Positions 18,024 to 26,463 are shown, counted from the stretch's first letter. The stretch is DNA of 64,000 nucleotides from Nostoc sp. MS1 (GCF_019976755.1 NZ_AP023441.1:5701501-5765500), one strand, 5' to 3'. The notes: a model not told the origin generated them from the letters alone. Numbers and translations are program-made.

Positions 18024-18425
18024 ATGAATGGATCAAACCGATTAGTTAAAGAATCCTTGCCTGTATCTCAAAAAGCCGAAGAACACCATAATCATGATGC
18101 AGAACACGACCATACAAATCACTCTCACGGGCAGGTCGAGTCGGTTCATCCCCACGTTCACAGCGAAGAATCTTTACGGCGAATTGTCAACCGCCTATCA
18201 CGCATAGAAGGACACATTCGCGGAATTAAAACAATGGTGCAACAAGGTAGCCCTTGTCCAGACGTATTGTTACAAATTGCTGCTGTTCGAGGCGCGTTAG
18301 ATAAAGTAGCAAGAATTGTTCTTGATGAACATTTAACCGAGTGTATTGCTAGAGCCTCCAAAGAAGGCAACATAGAAGTAGAAATTGAACAACTCAAAGC
18401 TGCTTTAGATCGATTTTTGCCTTAA
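18024..18425 (+). CDS. CsoR/RcnR-family metal sensor with His-rich N-terminus (InrS-like)
   Basis: A 133-aa all-helical DNA-binding repressor. The frame opens 49 codons earlier, but that part is encoded by a low-complexity repeat, so the ATG at 18024 is chosen. The N-terminal ~46 residues are His/Asp/Glu-rich (HHNHDAEHDHTNHSHG). The DUF156 core follows: RRIVNRLSRIEGHIRGIK, then Cys78, His103 and Cys107. The 25-residue Cys-His spacing and the HxxxC pair match the nickel sensor InrS of Synechocystis as I recall it, rather than the CsoR copper pattern. It probably represses an efflux gene outside the window, or itself. Nickel is inferred from family pattern, not shown. Confidence 0.82.
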   Translation: MNGSNRLVKESLPVSQKAEEHHNHDAEHDHTNHSHGQVESVHPHVHSEESLRRIVNRLSRIEGHIRGIKTMVQQGSPCPDVLLQIAAVRGALDKVARIVLDEHLTECIARASKEGNIEVEIEQLKAALDRFLP

Positions 18426-18517
18426 TTATTAAATTAAATTTGATTAAATAGGCTAAATAATAATAAGAAGATGGATAAAGTTTTTTACACTTGCTTCTTA
18501 CTGCAATTAATTTGTAG

Positions 18518-18534
18518 GGTGGGCAATGCCCACC
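18518..18534. terminator. Hairpin between convergent genes
   Basis: GGTGGGC (18518-18524) pairs with GCCCACC (18528-18534) across a 3-base loop, followed by a T-rich stretch (ATTATTTT). It lies between the metal-sensor gene and the leftward reductase gene and probably ends the former. Confidence 0.55.
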
Positions 18535-18564
18535 ACATTATTTTAATAAAATGCAATGTGTTAA

Positions 18565-19080
18565 TTAACTAAAGTTGTAAAATATTTGGACTAACCCAGT
18601 ATCAAAAGTTTTGATGTTTTTCAAATCTAGTTGCGTTTCTAAACTTGAGTCATTAACAATCAAGGGAATCCCAGTACCTAAAATAATTGGATGTATTGAA
18701 AGAATCAACTCATCTATCAAATGATGTTGTAGAAAAAAATGAATTAATTGCGCACCACCAACTAACCAAATATTATTTCCATGAGACTGACATAATATGT
18801 TAACAAAATTTAGCCAATTACTATTAACAAATTTTGCATTATTTGCTGTTTCTCCTGATTCGGTTTTAGAAAATACAAAAACTTCCTTGTCCATGTAAGG
18901 ATATTCTTCAAAGCTTAAAACTTGTTGATATGTCTTATTACCCAAAATTAAAGTGTCAACTTGGTCATAAAACTCGGTGTAACCATAATCTTGGTCAGTA
19001 AATAGCCAATCTATCTCTCCTGATTCTCTGGCAATGTATCCATCAAGACTAGAAGCAATGAATAAAATAATTTTTCGCAT
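18565..19080 (-). CDS. Dihydrofolate reductase-like (RibD C-terminal domain) protein
   Basis: A 171-aa protein of the RibD-C/YyaP-type group of the DHFR fold. Markers are RKIILFIASSLDGYIARESGEIDWL at the N-terminus, DTLILGNKTYQQVL, NNIWLVGGAQLIHFFLQHHLIDELILSI in the NADPH-site region, and PIILGTGIPL. These proteins are predicted NAD(P)H-dependent reductases with unknown substrate; the true folate reductase motif set is incomplete. It is divergent from menH, with about 75 bp between the starts. Confidence 0.85.
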   Translation of the reverse strand: MRKIILFIASSLDGYIARESGEIDWLFTDQDYGYTEFYDQVDTLILGNKTYQQVLSFEEYPYMDKEVFVFSKTESGETANNAKFVNSNWLNFVNILCQSHGNNIWLVGGAQLIHFFLQHHLIDELILSIHPIILGTGIPLIVNDSSLETQLDLKNIKTFDTGLVQIFYNFS

Positions 19081-19156
19081 AATCTATATAACTTTTTAAC
19101 TTGCGTAGGAATAATACAATTTCCTATTATGGTTTTACGGAGAAGTTATATAGATT

Positions 19157-19978
19157 ATGCTTATCAAAAACTACCAATTCAATTATTCATTCATTAATAA
19201 CTCAAATAAATCCGTTATTCTTCTACTTCACGGATTCATAGGTAATATAGATGAATTTGATGAAGCAATAAAATTACTAGGTGATGATTTTTCCTATCTA
19301 AGACTTGACTTACCTGGACATGGGAAAACTCAGGTATTAGGCGGAGATGAATATTATTCGATGGAAAAAACTGCTCAAGGTTTAATTAATTTATTAGATG
19401 AACTAAAAATTACTAAATGCTTCTTAGTCGGTTATTCAATGGGCGGAAGATTAGCATTATATCTAACTTTACATTTCCCCGAACTGTTCTATCAAGTAGT
19501 GTTAGAATCTGCATCCCCAGGTTTACCTACAGAAGTAGAACGATTAGAAAGAGTTAAACGTGATGCACAAATAGCTAAAGAATTAGCAAGAAGTGTCAAT
19601 AAATCTGATTTTGCATCGTTTTTAATCAATTGGTATCATCAACCCATTTTTGGCAATATCAAATATCATCCAGAGTTTGAATCAATGCTAAAAAGTAGGT
19701 TACAAAATCAGCCTATTGAGTTAGTGAAATCATTACAATTCATGGGAACCGGAAGCCAACCCTCTCTATGGAAAAAGTTACAAGATAATCAAGTTCCTCT
19801 ATTGTTATTAGTTGGTGAGCATGACGAGAAGTTTATAGAAATCAATAGAGAAATGGCTAAGATATCTCAATTATCCAAGCTCAATATTATCACTGATGCG
19901 GCTCATAATATCCACTTTGAGAATACCTTAGAATTTGTCCAGAAACTACAAGAATTTTTCTCTATTGCTTCTCTTTAG
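19157..19978 (+). CDS. menH: 2-succinyl-6-hydroxy-2,4-cyclohexadiene-1-carboxylate synthase
   Basis: A 273-aa alpha/beta hydrolase that eliminates pyruvate from SEPHCHC in menaquinone/phylloquinone synthesis, the quinone of photosystem I in cyanobacteria. The oxyanion-side motif LLLHGFIGN is at 22-30, the nucleophile elbow GYSMGGR has Ser94, the acid is in VGEHDEKF, and the catalytic His is near the C-terminus in AAHNIHFEN. SASPGL and the LRLDLPGHGKT segment are typical of MenH rather than generic hydrolases. No other men gene is adjacent. Its 3' end overlaps the convergent lysozyme-like gene by 17 bp. Confidence 0.85.
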   Translation: MLIKNYQFNYSFINNSNKSVILLLHGFIGNIDEFDEAIKLLGDDFSYLRLDLPGHGKTQVLGGDEYYSMEKTAQGLINLLDELKITKCFLVGYSMGGRLALYLTLHFPELFYQVVLESASPGLPTEVERLERVKRDAQIAKELARSVNKSDFASFLINWYHQPIFGNIKYHPEFESMLKSRLQNQPIELVKSLQFMGTGSQPSLWKKLQDNQVPLLLLVGEHDEKFIEINREMAKISQLSKLNIITDAAHNIHFENTLEFVQKLQEFFSIASL

Positions 19979-20615
19979 TTTGACTCTTAGTAGTAGGGGT
20001 TGGGGTAACAGTTTTTGATGCGGGATTGTTAGCCGTTGTTAATTCTTCTTGTAACATTTTCTGATAAACTCTGGGTAGAGCGCTACTGATAGAATTTGTT
20101 TCTATGCCATAGCCTAAACTTGTCCAAGTGGGTGAGAGTCGCCGCAAAACATCGTTGATTTTGCCTTGGTGCAATAGTTGAGAAATATCCACACCCCAAA
20201 CTTTTGAATCATTTAACCAACGATAAACAACCAAATCTTGATATTCTGGTTCAAAACTATATCTAGACCAAAACATCATTGGCGATGGTTTTGGATGGTA
20301 GCGGGGAGCAATTTGATACCAAGTGGTGTTGATAATTTGATATCTTCCAGCCGCAGTTGAGCAATTACCTGTGTTTGGCCCTGTAAGAATAGTAACACAT
20401 ATCTCAGGATGCTTGCTTAGGTTGTTTACCTGCTGTCCACCATACAAAAGTGAGTAAGGACGGTTCCCGTTAGCTTCACTGGCTGAGATGGTTCGCATCA
20501 AAGCACGGATGTAGGGATCACCCCCTTTCATTACCAAAGGTGGTAAATTATTGCCAAAAGTGGGATCAGAGGGCGATCGCAATTCTTCAAAAACATACCA
20601 TTGAAATAAGTACAC
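19962..20615 (-). CDS. Membrane-anchored lysozyme-like (muramidase) protein
   Basis: At least 217 aa from a GTG at 20613-20615. It contains ISASEANGNRPYSLLYGG (putative catalytic Glu), then AAGRYQIINTTWYQIAP, the signature of phage-type muramidases (lysozyme-like fold) that cleave peptidoglycan. The frame is open upstream and encodes a hydrophobic stretch, KLIGPIAALLGFVYLF, that would complete an N-terminal membrane anchor. There is no ATG there; the only well-placed codon behind an AGGAG is CTG at 20679-20681. The true start may therefore be a non-canonical CTG, giving about 239 aa. The C-terminal tail is Thr/Pro/Lys-rich. It overlaps convergent menH by 17 bp. Confidence 0.8.
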   Translation of the reverse strand: MYLFQWYVFEELRSPSDPTFGNNLPPLVMKGGDPYIRALMRTISASEANGNRPYSLLYGGQQVNNLSKHPEICVTILTGPNTGNCSTAAGRYQIINTTWYQIAPRYHPKPSPMMFWSRYSFEPEYQDLVVYRWLNDSKVWGVDISQLLHQGKINDVLRRLSPTWTSLGYGIETNSISSALPRVYQKMLQEELTTANNPASKTVTPTPTTKSQTKEKQ

Positions 20616-20748
20616 AAAGCCGAGAAGTGCGGCTATAGGGCCAATCAGCTTTTCAACGCCCTTGAGTTCAAAACCTTTCAGATTCTCACTCCTTGCAAAT
20701 TCGCTCTCTAATCTAACAACAAAAATAGACTTGTCAATTTCGGTAAAT

Positions 20749-20820
20749 GTCAGTTGACAGTTATCAGTTATCAGTTGTTTTTAACTAATGACTAATGACT
20801 ATGGACTAATGACTAATAAC
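20749..20820. repeat. STRR cluster (CAGTTAT and TGACTAA units)
   Basis: Tandem CAGTTGACAGTTATCAGTTATCAG units pass into TGACTAATGACTATGGAC heptamers and end against the stop of the SDR gene. Same family as the arrays near 5.6, 22.3 and 25.1 kb. Confidence 0.8.
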
Positions 20821-21476
20821 TAACACTGCTGAAATAACTCACCAAAAGTTTTAGCACTAGCTTCTGGTTTAGCAACAATCTCGACTATTTTATTGCGTGC
20901 GCTTGGCTCAAACAAAGATTCCACACACACTTGAGCTACTTTTTGCCGGGGAATGCTACCGTCAAATAAGGTATCAGCAGTTTGCATGACGATCGCATCT
21001 GAGTTATCCTCATTCTTCAAGCCACCAGGACGGACTATCGTATAAGTAAGACCACTTTTTTGTAGATATTCTTCCGCTTGTTTTTTCCACACTAAGATTA
21101 GCCAGAACAGGTTCAATGGATGGAAAAATTGGGAGACGCACAAAGAAGTGACTAAAACAAAATTTTCAATTCCCTTGGCTTTGGCTACATCTACTAAATT
21201 CTTAGTGCCTTCAAAATCTACTTTATAAGGCCCTGTCGGGTCAAAGCTCGGTTTTGCACCAGTTGCACATAGTACCACTGTGCTATCTCCCAAAGCAGCC
21301 GTCAGGCTGGCGGGATCTAATACGTCACCTACAATCAACTCTGCATCAGGAGGTAAGATAGCTCTAGCTTTTTGCTCATCTCTCACTAAAGCACGTACAG
21401 GAATATTCCGCGCTATCAACTCTTGCACAATACGGCGACCTGTTTCACCTGTTGCCCCTGCTACAAATGCTTTCAT
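20820..21476 (-). CDS. NAD(P)-binding atypical SDR (NmrA/Tic62-like)
   Basis: A 218-aa Rossmann protein. The dinucleotide loop GATGETGRR is at residues 7-15, followed by VRALVRDEQKA (basic residues favouring NADP), IVGDVLD, VLCATGAKP, and IVRPGGL in place of a classical YxxxK. This pattern fits atypical SDRs involved in chloroplast/cyanobacterial regulation and quinone or chlorophyll-related chemistry (Tic62/Ycf39-like). The precise substrate is unknown. The ATG at 21474-21476 gives the Rossmann motif its usual N-terminal position. Confidence 0.88.
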   Translation of the reverse strand: MKAFVAGATGETGRRIVQELIARNIPVRALVRDEQKARAILPPDAELIVGDVLDPASLTAALGDSTVVLCATGAKPSFDPTGPYKVDFEGTKNLVDVAKAKGIENFVLVTSLCVSQFFHPLNLFWLILVWKKQAEEYLQKSGLTYTIVRPGGLKNEDNSDAIVMQTADTLFDGSIPRQKVAQVCVESLFEPSARNKIVEIVAKPEASAKTFGELFQQC

Positions 21477-21653
21477 GATTCACGCTATCCTGAATATTTA
21501 ATATATGGCTGCTCAGTATATTGTAGTGATTCCATGAAGTTTATGACAGATTTATAAGATTTCGGTCAAAATAAGAGATTAGTGCTAAATCACCCACACA
21601 GTCTGGGAATTATTTAATAATAGACAAACGCCAAATTAGAGGGGAACGCATTG

Positions 21654-22292
21654 ATGCTTTCGACAAACGGCGAATATCAATCTCTGGATATAGTAGAAAA
21701 AACTGTGCCTGTCGTTCCTAATTTCCAAGAAAATGAGGACACAGACACACCATTAATTGGTACATTAACAAAATTTTACGGTCGCTATAGCGACTCTATG
21801 GAAATGTACGCCCCAGCCGCGACTGTTGCTGAGTATCTGAATGGTCATGCTAGCTGGTTTACACGCTGTGCTGAACCGATGAAGGTGCATCCCCTGGGCG
21901 AAAATGGTTATGCTTTAACCATTGGTCGATTTGGCGCTTTTGGTTATGAAGTAGAACCCAAGATTGGTTTAGAACTTTTACCCCCAGACGAGGGAGTCTA
22001 TCGTATCCGCACCATACCCATTCCCGACTATCAAGCACCAGGGTATGATGTAGACTATCACGCAGCCCTTCAGTTAAAAGAAAATTTCGCCGAAACCATC
22101 GTCACAAAAGTTGAATGGGAACTAGATTTAACAGTCTGTCTCCACTTCCCCCGATTTATCCAGCGTTTACCTAAATCTTTAATTCAGTCTACAGGCGATC
22201 GCCTACTTAACCAAATCGTCCGCCAAGTATCCCGCCGTCTTACCCGCAAAGTCCAACAAGACTTCCACCAAACTTTCGGTATTAGTCAATAG
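21654..22292 (+). CDS. DUF1997-family protein
   Basis: A 212-aa soluble protein. The ATG at 21654 is preceded by AGAGGGGAACGCATTG; a TTG one codon earlier is also possible. The body (FYGRYSDSMEMYAPAATVAEYLNGHASWFTRCAEPMKVHPLGENGY) and the C-terminal LHFPRFIQRLPKSLIQSTGDRLLNQIVRQVSRRLTRKVQQDFHQ match the DUF1997 family, shared by cyanobacteria and plastids and thought to have a lipid-binding (START/SRPBCC-like) fold. Function is unknown. Single gene; an STRR cluster follows the stop. Confidence 0.8.
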   Translation: MLSTNGEYQSLDIVEKTVPVVPNFQENEDTDTPLIGTLTKFYGRYSDSMEMYAPAATVAEYLNGHASWFTRCAEPMKVHPLGENGYALTIGRFGAFGYEVEPKIGLELLPPDEGVYRIRTIPIPDYQAPGYDVDYHAALQLKENFAETIVTKVEWELDLTVCLHFPRFIQRLPKSLIQSTGDRLLNQIVRQVSRRLTRKVQQDFHQTFGISQ

Positions 22293-22352
22293 TCAACAGT
22301 CAACAGTCCAAAACTAATGACTATGGACTAATGACTAATGACTAATGACTAA
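22283..22352. repeat. STRR cluster (GTCAACA and TGACTAA units)
   Basis: Tandem AGTCAACAGTCAACAGTC runs into CTAATGACTATGGACTAATGACTAATGACTAATGACTAAG. It covers the gap and slightly overlaps the 3' ends of two convergent genes, so the stop region of each is partly repeat-encoded. Confidence 0.8.
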
Positions 22353-22819
22353 GCTTGAGTAAGGATTCTTTGAACAATTTGCACGCCAGTGATAGCCTGC
22401 CAAGTAAAGAGTCCTAAAATCACGAAATTGATTAAAATATGGCTTACCCTCGCCCAATTTGCCCCTTTCTGCATATAAGGAGATAAAGCAGCAGAAAATG
22501 CAATTAAACCTGTCATACCTAGTCCAGCTAAAAGATGCGGCCCCACAAATAACTTGCCGTTATTAATATAGGTGACAGCCATCCCACCAATTGCACCTGT
22601 TACCATCAAAGCTAAAAGTATTGAGCCTATTTGGTAGTGTCTGACATTGTATCTACCTTTAATCAATTCTTTCTTTTCTTCTCCTTGCGCATTTCTGGTA
22701 CGCTGTACCTGTAGCCCTAAATAAGCCGCGTAGAGTGAAAGTGCTAATAACACCCACATAATCAAGGGGTGAAAGAAATTTAACCAATATTTAACCGGGG
22801 CAGACAATTCCAAACTCAT
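22349..22819 (-). CDS. DUF4079 four-helix membrane protein
   Basis: A 156-aa integral membrane protein with hydrophobic helices at about 18-37, 65-82, 96-110 and 126-146. Histidines near the helices (FFHPLIMW, RHYQIG, PHLLAGLG, SHILINF) are consistent with a cytochrome b561-like heme-binding bundle, which is how DUF4079 proteins are usually discussed. Function is unestablished. A clear N-terminus (MSLELSAPVKYWLNFFHP) supports the ATG at 22817-22819. Confidence 0.8.
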   Translation of the reverse strand: MSLELSAPVKYWLNFFHPLIMWVLLALSLYAAYLGLQVQRTRNAQGEEKKELIKGRYNVRHYQIGSILLALMVTGAIGGMAVTYINNGKLFVGPHLLAGLGMTGLIAFSAALSPYMQKGANWARVSHILINFVILGLFTWQAITGVQIVQRILTQA

Positions 22820-22859
22820 TGTGTTCTCGCCTAATGCTTAAATCTTAATAAAAATTAGC

Positions 22860-23095
22860 ATAACTCTATAACAGGGAATAGGGAACAGGTGAGTCCACTT
22901 GCCGTATTCTCTGCGAGAAGCTATGCGTTGGCGTAAGCCTGTCGTAGACAAGGCTGTTCCCGTCACGATGGCAAAGTGGCGAACCCGGAAGGCAACAGGG
23001 AACAGATTGGAAAGCCCCTAGCGCTCAGAATTGTATGATAGTTTGAGTGGCGTAGGCCTAACCCGTTGTAGACATCGCTACACACCACCTCCACC
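22860..23095. repeat. Mosaic of dispersed intergenic repeats
   Basis: No ORF. It includes AGGGAACAG direct repeats (22868, 22990), a segment GCGTTGGCGTAAGCCTGTCG and a GTAGACATCGCTACA palindrome-like piece. Related blocks appear at 48475-48535 and 58978-59012, so this is repeat family DNA rather than a gene remnant. Confidence 0.6.
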
Positions 23096-23115
23096 TATAT
23101 GAGAAAACTCTGCCT

Positions 23116-24162
23116 CTAGCATCTAGAAAAACCTGTTTTAATATCCGCAATTAATTGATCAATTCTCTCTTTGGTAGTGTTCCAAGAACACATAAAACGT
23201 ATACCACCAACTCCAATGAAAGTATAAAACTGCCAATTTTTATCCTTTAAATATTGAATCACTGGCCCTGGTAATTTCACAAAAACGCCATTAGCCTCAC
23301 GAGGAAACATGATTTCTGCGCCATCTATATTTAATAATTCATTTTCCAAATAGGCAGCACATTGATTAGCATGATGGGCATTTTTTAACCATGCACCAGT
23401 TTCTAACAAACCCAACCACGGCGCAGAAATAAACCGCATTTTCGATGCTAATTGTCCAGCTTGCTTACAACGATAATCAAAATCTTCTGCTAAAGCTTTC
23501 TTAAAGAAAATAATTGCTTCCCCTAATGCCATCCCATTTTTAGTACCACAAAAACACAACACATCAACACCACTTTTCCAGCTAATCTCCGCCGGACTTT
23601 TATTCATAGCTGCAACTGCATTGGCAAAACGTGCGCCGTCCATGTGAACTTTTAATTTATACTTATGGGCAACTTCTTTAATACCTAAAAGTTCTTCTAT
23701 AGAATATAAAGTTCCTAATTCAGTTGCTTGGGTAATACTAATAACCTTTGGTTTGGGGTAATGAATATCAGCCCTTCTAGTAATCACAAATTCTATAGCT
23801 TCAGGTGTTAACTTACCGTTTTCTCCCTTTGCTAGTAATAGCTTAGAACCATTAGATGCAAATTCTGGTGCGCCACATTCATCAGTTTCTATATGTGCTG
23901 TTTCGTGACAAATCACACTGTGATATGACTGACAAAGTGCAGCTAGTGATAATGAATTAGCGGCTGTACCGTTGAAGGTGAAAAATACTTCACAATCAAT
24001 TTCAAATAACTCTCGAAAATAATCTGCTGCTTTTTGCGTCCATTCATCATTTCCATAAGCTGGCGCACTACCTTGATTAGCTTTAATCATATAGTCCATT
24101 GCTTCTGGACAAATACCAGAGTAATTATCACTGGCAAACTGTTCTAAATTAGTACTTATCAT
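23116..24162 (-). CDS. Low-specificity threonine aldolase-like PLP enzyme
   Basis: A 348-aa fold-type I PLP enzyme that cleaves threonine/allo-threonine to glycine and acetaldehyde, or acts as a related beta-eliminating lyase. Markers are FASDNYSGICPEAMDYM, FFTFNGTAANSLSL (PLP-phosphate loop), HETAHIETDECGAPE, KVHMDGARFANAV, and the Schiff-base lysine in CFCGTKNGMALGEA (about residue 208). Length is normal. A single gene with a short AT-rich leader. No glycine-metabolism genes are adjacent. Confidence 0.9.
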   Translation of the reverse strand: MISTNLEQFASDNYSGICPEAMDYMIKANQGSAPAYGNDEWTQKAADYFRELFEIDCEVFFTFNGTAANSLSLAALCQSYHSVICHETAHIETDECGAPEFASNGSKLLLAKGENGKLTPEAIEFVITRRADIHYPKPKVISITQATELGTLYSIEELLGIKEVAHKYKLKVHMDGARFANAVAAMNKSPAEISWKSGVDVLCFCGTKNGMALGEAIIFFKKALAEDFDYRCKQAGQLASKMRFISAPWLGLLETGAWLKNAHHANQCAAYLENELLNIDGAEIMFPREANGVFVKLPGPVIQYLKDKNWQFYTFIGVGGIRFMCSWNTTKERIDQLIADIKTGFSRC

Positions 24163-24342
24163 TTTTAGATTAATTTACCTTGATTTCGAGAATATACCCT
24201 GTCGCCCTCTGTAACTCTGCGGTTAAGAATTATTTATTTAACCACAGAGGCACAAAGAACACAGAGAGAGTGGATTAGGATAAATATTAACTATTTATAT
24301 TTTTAGGAAACAGTAGAAATAAAATATAGCAACAGAATAATA

Positions 24343-24681
24343 ATGCAGTTGAATATAATTAATAACCAATTACAAATAGAATTTACATGGAAAGAACAAT
24401 TACTAGCTGTGCGTTTCCAAAAACTTTGGTTAATACCTTTAGCGCATATCAAACAAGCAACGGTAGGTAAACCTCAAAGTAGCTGGAAAGAACTACGCGC
24501 ACCTGGTAGCTTCATTCCTGGGATCATCAAAGCTGGAACCTATTATACTGATAGGGGGAAAGAATTTTGGTATGTAAATCGAGATACTAATTACTTAATT
24601 ATTGAGTTAGAGGATGAATCTTATCAAAGAATTATCCTTACTATCGAAAACAATACTTATTGGCAACAACAGCTTACTTAA
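24343..24681 (+). CDS. Small PH-like domain protein (hypothetical)
   Basis: A 112-aa soluble protein with alternating strands and a pattern WKELRAPGSFIPGIIKAGTYYTDRGKEFWYVNRD, then YLIIELEDESYQRIILTIEN. I recall similar small bacterial proteins predicted to have a pleckstrin-homology-like barrel. No catalytic residues are evident. The gene converges on the MoaD-like gene, with a strong bidirectional hairpin between them. Confidence 0.7.
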   Translation: MQLNIINNQLQIEFTWKEQLLAVRFQKLWLIPLAHIKQATVGKPQSSWKELRAPGSFIPGIIKAGTYYTDRGKEFWYVNRDTNYLIIELEDESYQRIILTIENNTYWQQQLT

Positions 24682-24701
24682 CTTTAACTGATACTATTAT
24701 A

Positions 24702-24731
24702 ACTTTTTCCCCTATAATTAGGGGAAAAAGT
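24702..24731. terminator. Bidirectional rho-independent terminator
   Basis: A perfect 13-bp stem, ACTTTTTCCCCTA (24702-24714) with TAGGGGAAAAAGT (24719-24731), and a TAAT loop. The A and T runs are built into the stem, so it can serve both the rightward PH-like gene and the leftward thrC-moaD unit. Confidence 0.85.
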
Positions 24732-24788
24732 ACAGTAGCCACGTTGATTTATAAATTTAAACGGGTGAAGAACCTAAATTTTGCGGTA

Positions 24789-25064
24789 TCAACCACCAGC
24801 AACAGCAGGAACAATACTTACTTCATCACCATCTTTCAAGGATGTAGCTGTCCCATCGAGAAAGCGGATATCTTCGCTATTGACGTACAAATTCAAAAAG
24901 CGTCGCGGCTGTCCTTTCTCATCGCACAACCGCGATTTAATACCGGGAAATGTTTTCTCTAAAGAATCTAGGAGTTCTGCAATATTGCCACCACTTGATT
25001 CTAAAGCAGCTTGATTGTTTGTGAAATTTTGCAGGGCGGTTGGAACTAAAACTTTTACGGCCAT
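24789..25064 (-). CDS. MoaD/ThiS-family sulfur-carrier protein next to thrC
   Basis: A 91-aa ubiquitin-fold protein ending in the diagnostic Gly-Gly (VPAVAGG), which in this family is adenylated and thiocarboxylated to carry sulfur. Internal motifs RFLNLYVNSEDIRFLDG and LKDGDEVSIVPAVAGG are typical. The sequence resembles the MoaD-like carriers that accompany amino-acid genes (a CysO-like role) more than molybdopterin-synthase MoaD. A second, distinct MoaD lies at 38651. It lies 94 bp downstream of thrC on the same strand, separated by an STRR. The sulfur acceptor is unknown. Confidence 0.85.
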   Translation of the reverse strand: MAVKVLVPTALQNFTNNQAALESSGGNIAELLDSLEKTFPGIKSRLCDEKGQPRRFLNLYVNSEDIRFLDGTATSLKDGDEVSIVPAVAGG

Positions 25065-25071
25065 AGTTAGT

Positions 25072-25160
25072 TAATTATTTGTCAGTGGTCAGTTGTTAGT
25101 TGTCGATTGTCAGTTGTCAGTTGTTTATTACTAATGACTAATGACAACTGACTATTGACT
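25072..25160. repeat. STRR cluster between thrC and the sulfur-carrier gene
   Basis: Tandem GTCAGTTGTCAGTTGTTTATTACTAATGACTAATGACAACTGACTATTGACTAA-type heptamers, with local inverted repeats (CAGTTGTCA/TGACAACTG) that could form a hairpin. It fills the spacer inside a possible operon. Confidence 0.8.
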
Positions 25161-26463
25161 AAACTAGGACTTGTTGCCATTCTAGGCGATCAAGGGTACG
25201 AGAACGTTCTAATGCACGCTCGAAACTATCGAGTTTGGCATCAATTGTCAAAGGTTCGCCAACGTAGCCTTGTACTGCTTCTTGGGTCTTCAAACCATTG
25301 CCAGTGATGTAAACTACGGTGGTTTCGTCTGGATCTATCTTGCCAGCTTCTACCAATTTTTTCAGTACAGCGACGGTTGTACCACCAGCTGTTTCCGTGA
25401 AGATGCCCTCTGTTTCTGCAAGTAGCTTGATGCCTTCGATAATTTCTGCATCAGTCACTGATTCAATATTACCGCCTGTTTTCTTGGCAATTTCAACAGC
25501 ATAAACACCATCTGCTGGGTTGCCGATCGCAATTGATTTAGCAATTGTATTCGGTTTAACTGGTTTAATAAAGTCTCTGTCTTCCCTAAATGCTTCGGCG
25601 ATGGGAGAACAGCCTTCAGCTTGTGCGCCACTGAAGCGAACTGACTTACCTTCTACTAAACCAACCTCGACAAACTCTTGGAAGCCTTTATAAATCTTGG
25701 TGAACAGTGAACCGGAAGCCAAAGGTGCAACTATATGATCTGGTAGTTCCCAACCTAGTTGTTCGGCAACTTCATAACCCAAAGTTTTAGAACCTTCCGA
25801 GTAGTAGGGACGCAAGTTAATATTGACAAAACCCCAACCATGTGTATTAGCTACTTCTGAACAGAGGCGGTTTACTTGGTCGTAGTTGCCTTTCACAGCC
25901 ATCAGGGTAGGACTATAGATTAAGCTACCTAATACTTTCCCGGCTTCCAAGTCAGAGGGGATGAAGACGCAACAATCTAAACCAGCATGAGCGGCGATCG
26001 CAGCTGTAGAATTGGCTAAATTTCCTGTGCTAGCGCAAGAAACTGTAGTGAATCCCAACTCCCTAGCGCGAGAAAGGGCGACGGACACCACCCTATCCTT
26101 AAAGCTGAGGGTGGGCATATTCACTGCATCATTTTTAATGTAAAGCTTGTTTAGACCCAGGCGACGGGCAAGACGATGGGAACGTACCAGGGGAGTCATA
26201 CCTGTTCCCACATCTATTACATTGTCAGTTGCGACGGGCAGGAAGGCACGGTAGCGCCAGATAGAGTTGGGGCCAGCTTGAATTTTTTCACGGCTAACAG
26301 ATTGACGTATAGCATCGTAGTCATACTTAACTTCTAACGGCCCAAAGCAAAACTCACACACATGACTGGCTTTAAGTTCATATTCTGCGCCACATTCTTT
26401 ACATTGCAATGATTTTAATGTGGCATTGCTTGCTTGGGTGAGTTTGGATATTGCCTGAGTCAT
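25159..26463 (-). CDS. thrC: Threonine synthase
   Basis: A 434-aa PLP enzyme converting O-phosphohomoserine to threonine. An N-terminal zinc-ribbon-like Cys set (Cys21, 24, 36, 39: CKECGAEYELKASHVCEFC) precedes the fold-type II catalytic domain. The PLP lysine is Lys122 in PTLSFKDR, with the phosphate loop SCASTGNLANSTAA and the C-terminal TTVVYITGNGLK. The GVYAVEIAKKTGG region is normal. It shares strand and proximity with a MoaD-like sulfur carrier, which could tie threonine/cysteine sulfur metabolism together (inference). A small hairpin lies about 70-90 bp upstream of the start. Confidence 0.94.
   Translation of the reverse strand: MTQAISKLTQASNATLKSLQCKECGAEYELKASHVCEFCFGPLEVKYDYDAIRQSVSREKIQAGPNSIWRYRAFLPVATDNVIDVGTGMTPLVRSHRLARRLGLNKLYIKNDAVNMPTLSFKDRVVSVALSRARELGFTTVSCASTGNLANSTAAIAAHAGLDCCVFIPSDLEAGKVLGSLIYSPTLMAVKGNYDQVNRLCSEVANTHGWGFVNINLRPYYSEGSKTLGYEVAEQLGWELPDHIVAPLASGSLFTKIYKGFQEFVEVGLVEGKSVRFSGAQAEGCSPIAEAFREDRDFIKPVKPNTIAKSIAIGNPADGVYAVEIAKKTGGNIESVTDAEIIEGIKLLAETEGIFTETAGGTTVAVLKKLVEAGKIDPDETTVVYITGNGLKTQEAVQGYVGEPLTIDAKLDSFERALERSRTLDRLEWQQVLV

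Noticed and set aside
24660..25014. Two rightward ORFs opposite the MoaD-like gene
   Set aside because: They are antisense shadows of a recognised Gly-Gly sulfur carrier and cross the bidirectional terminator.
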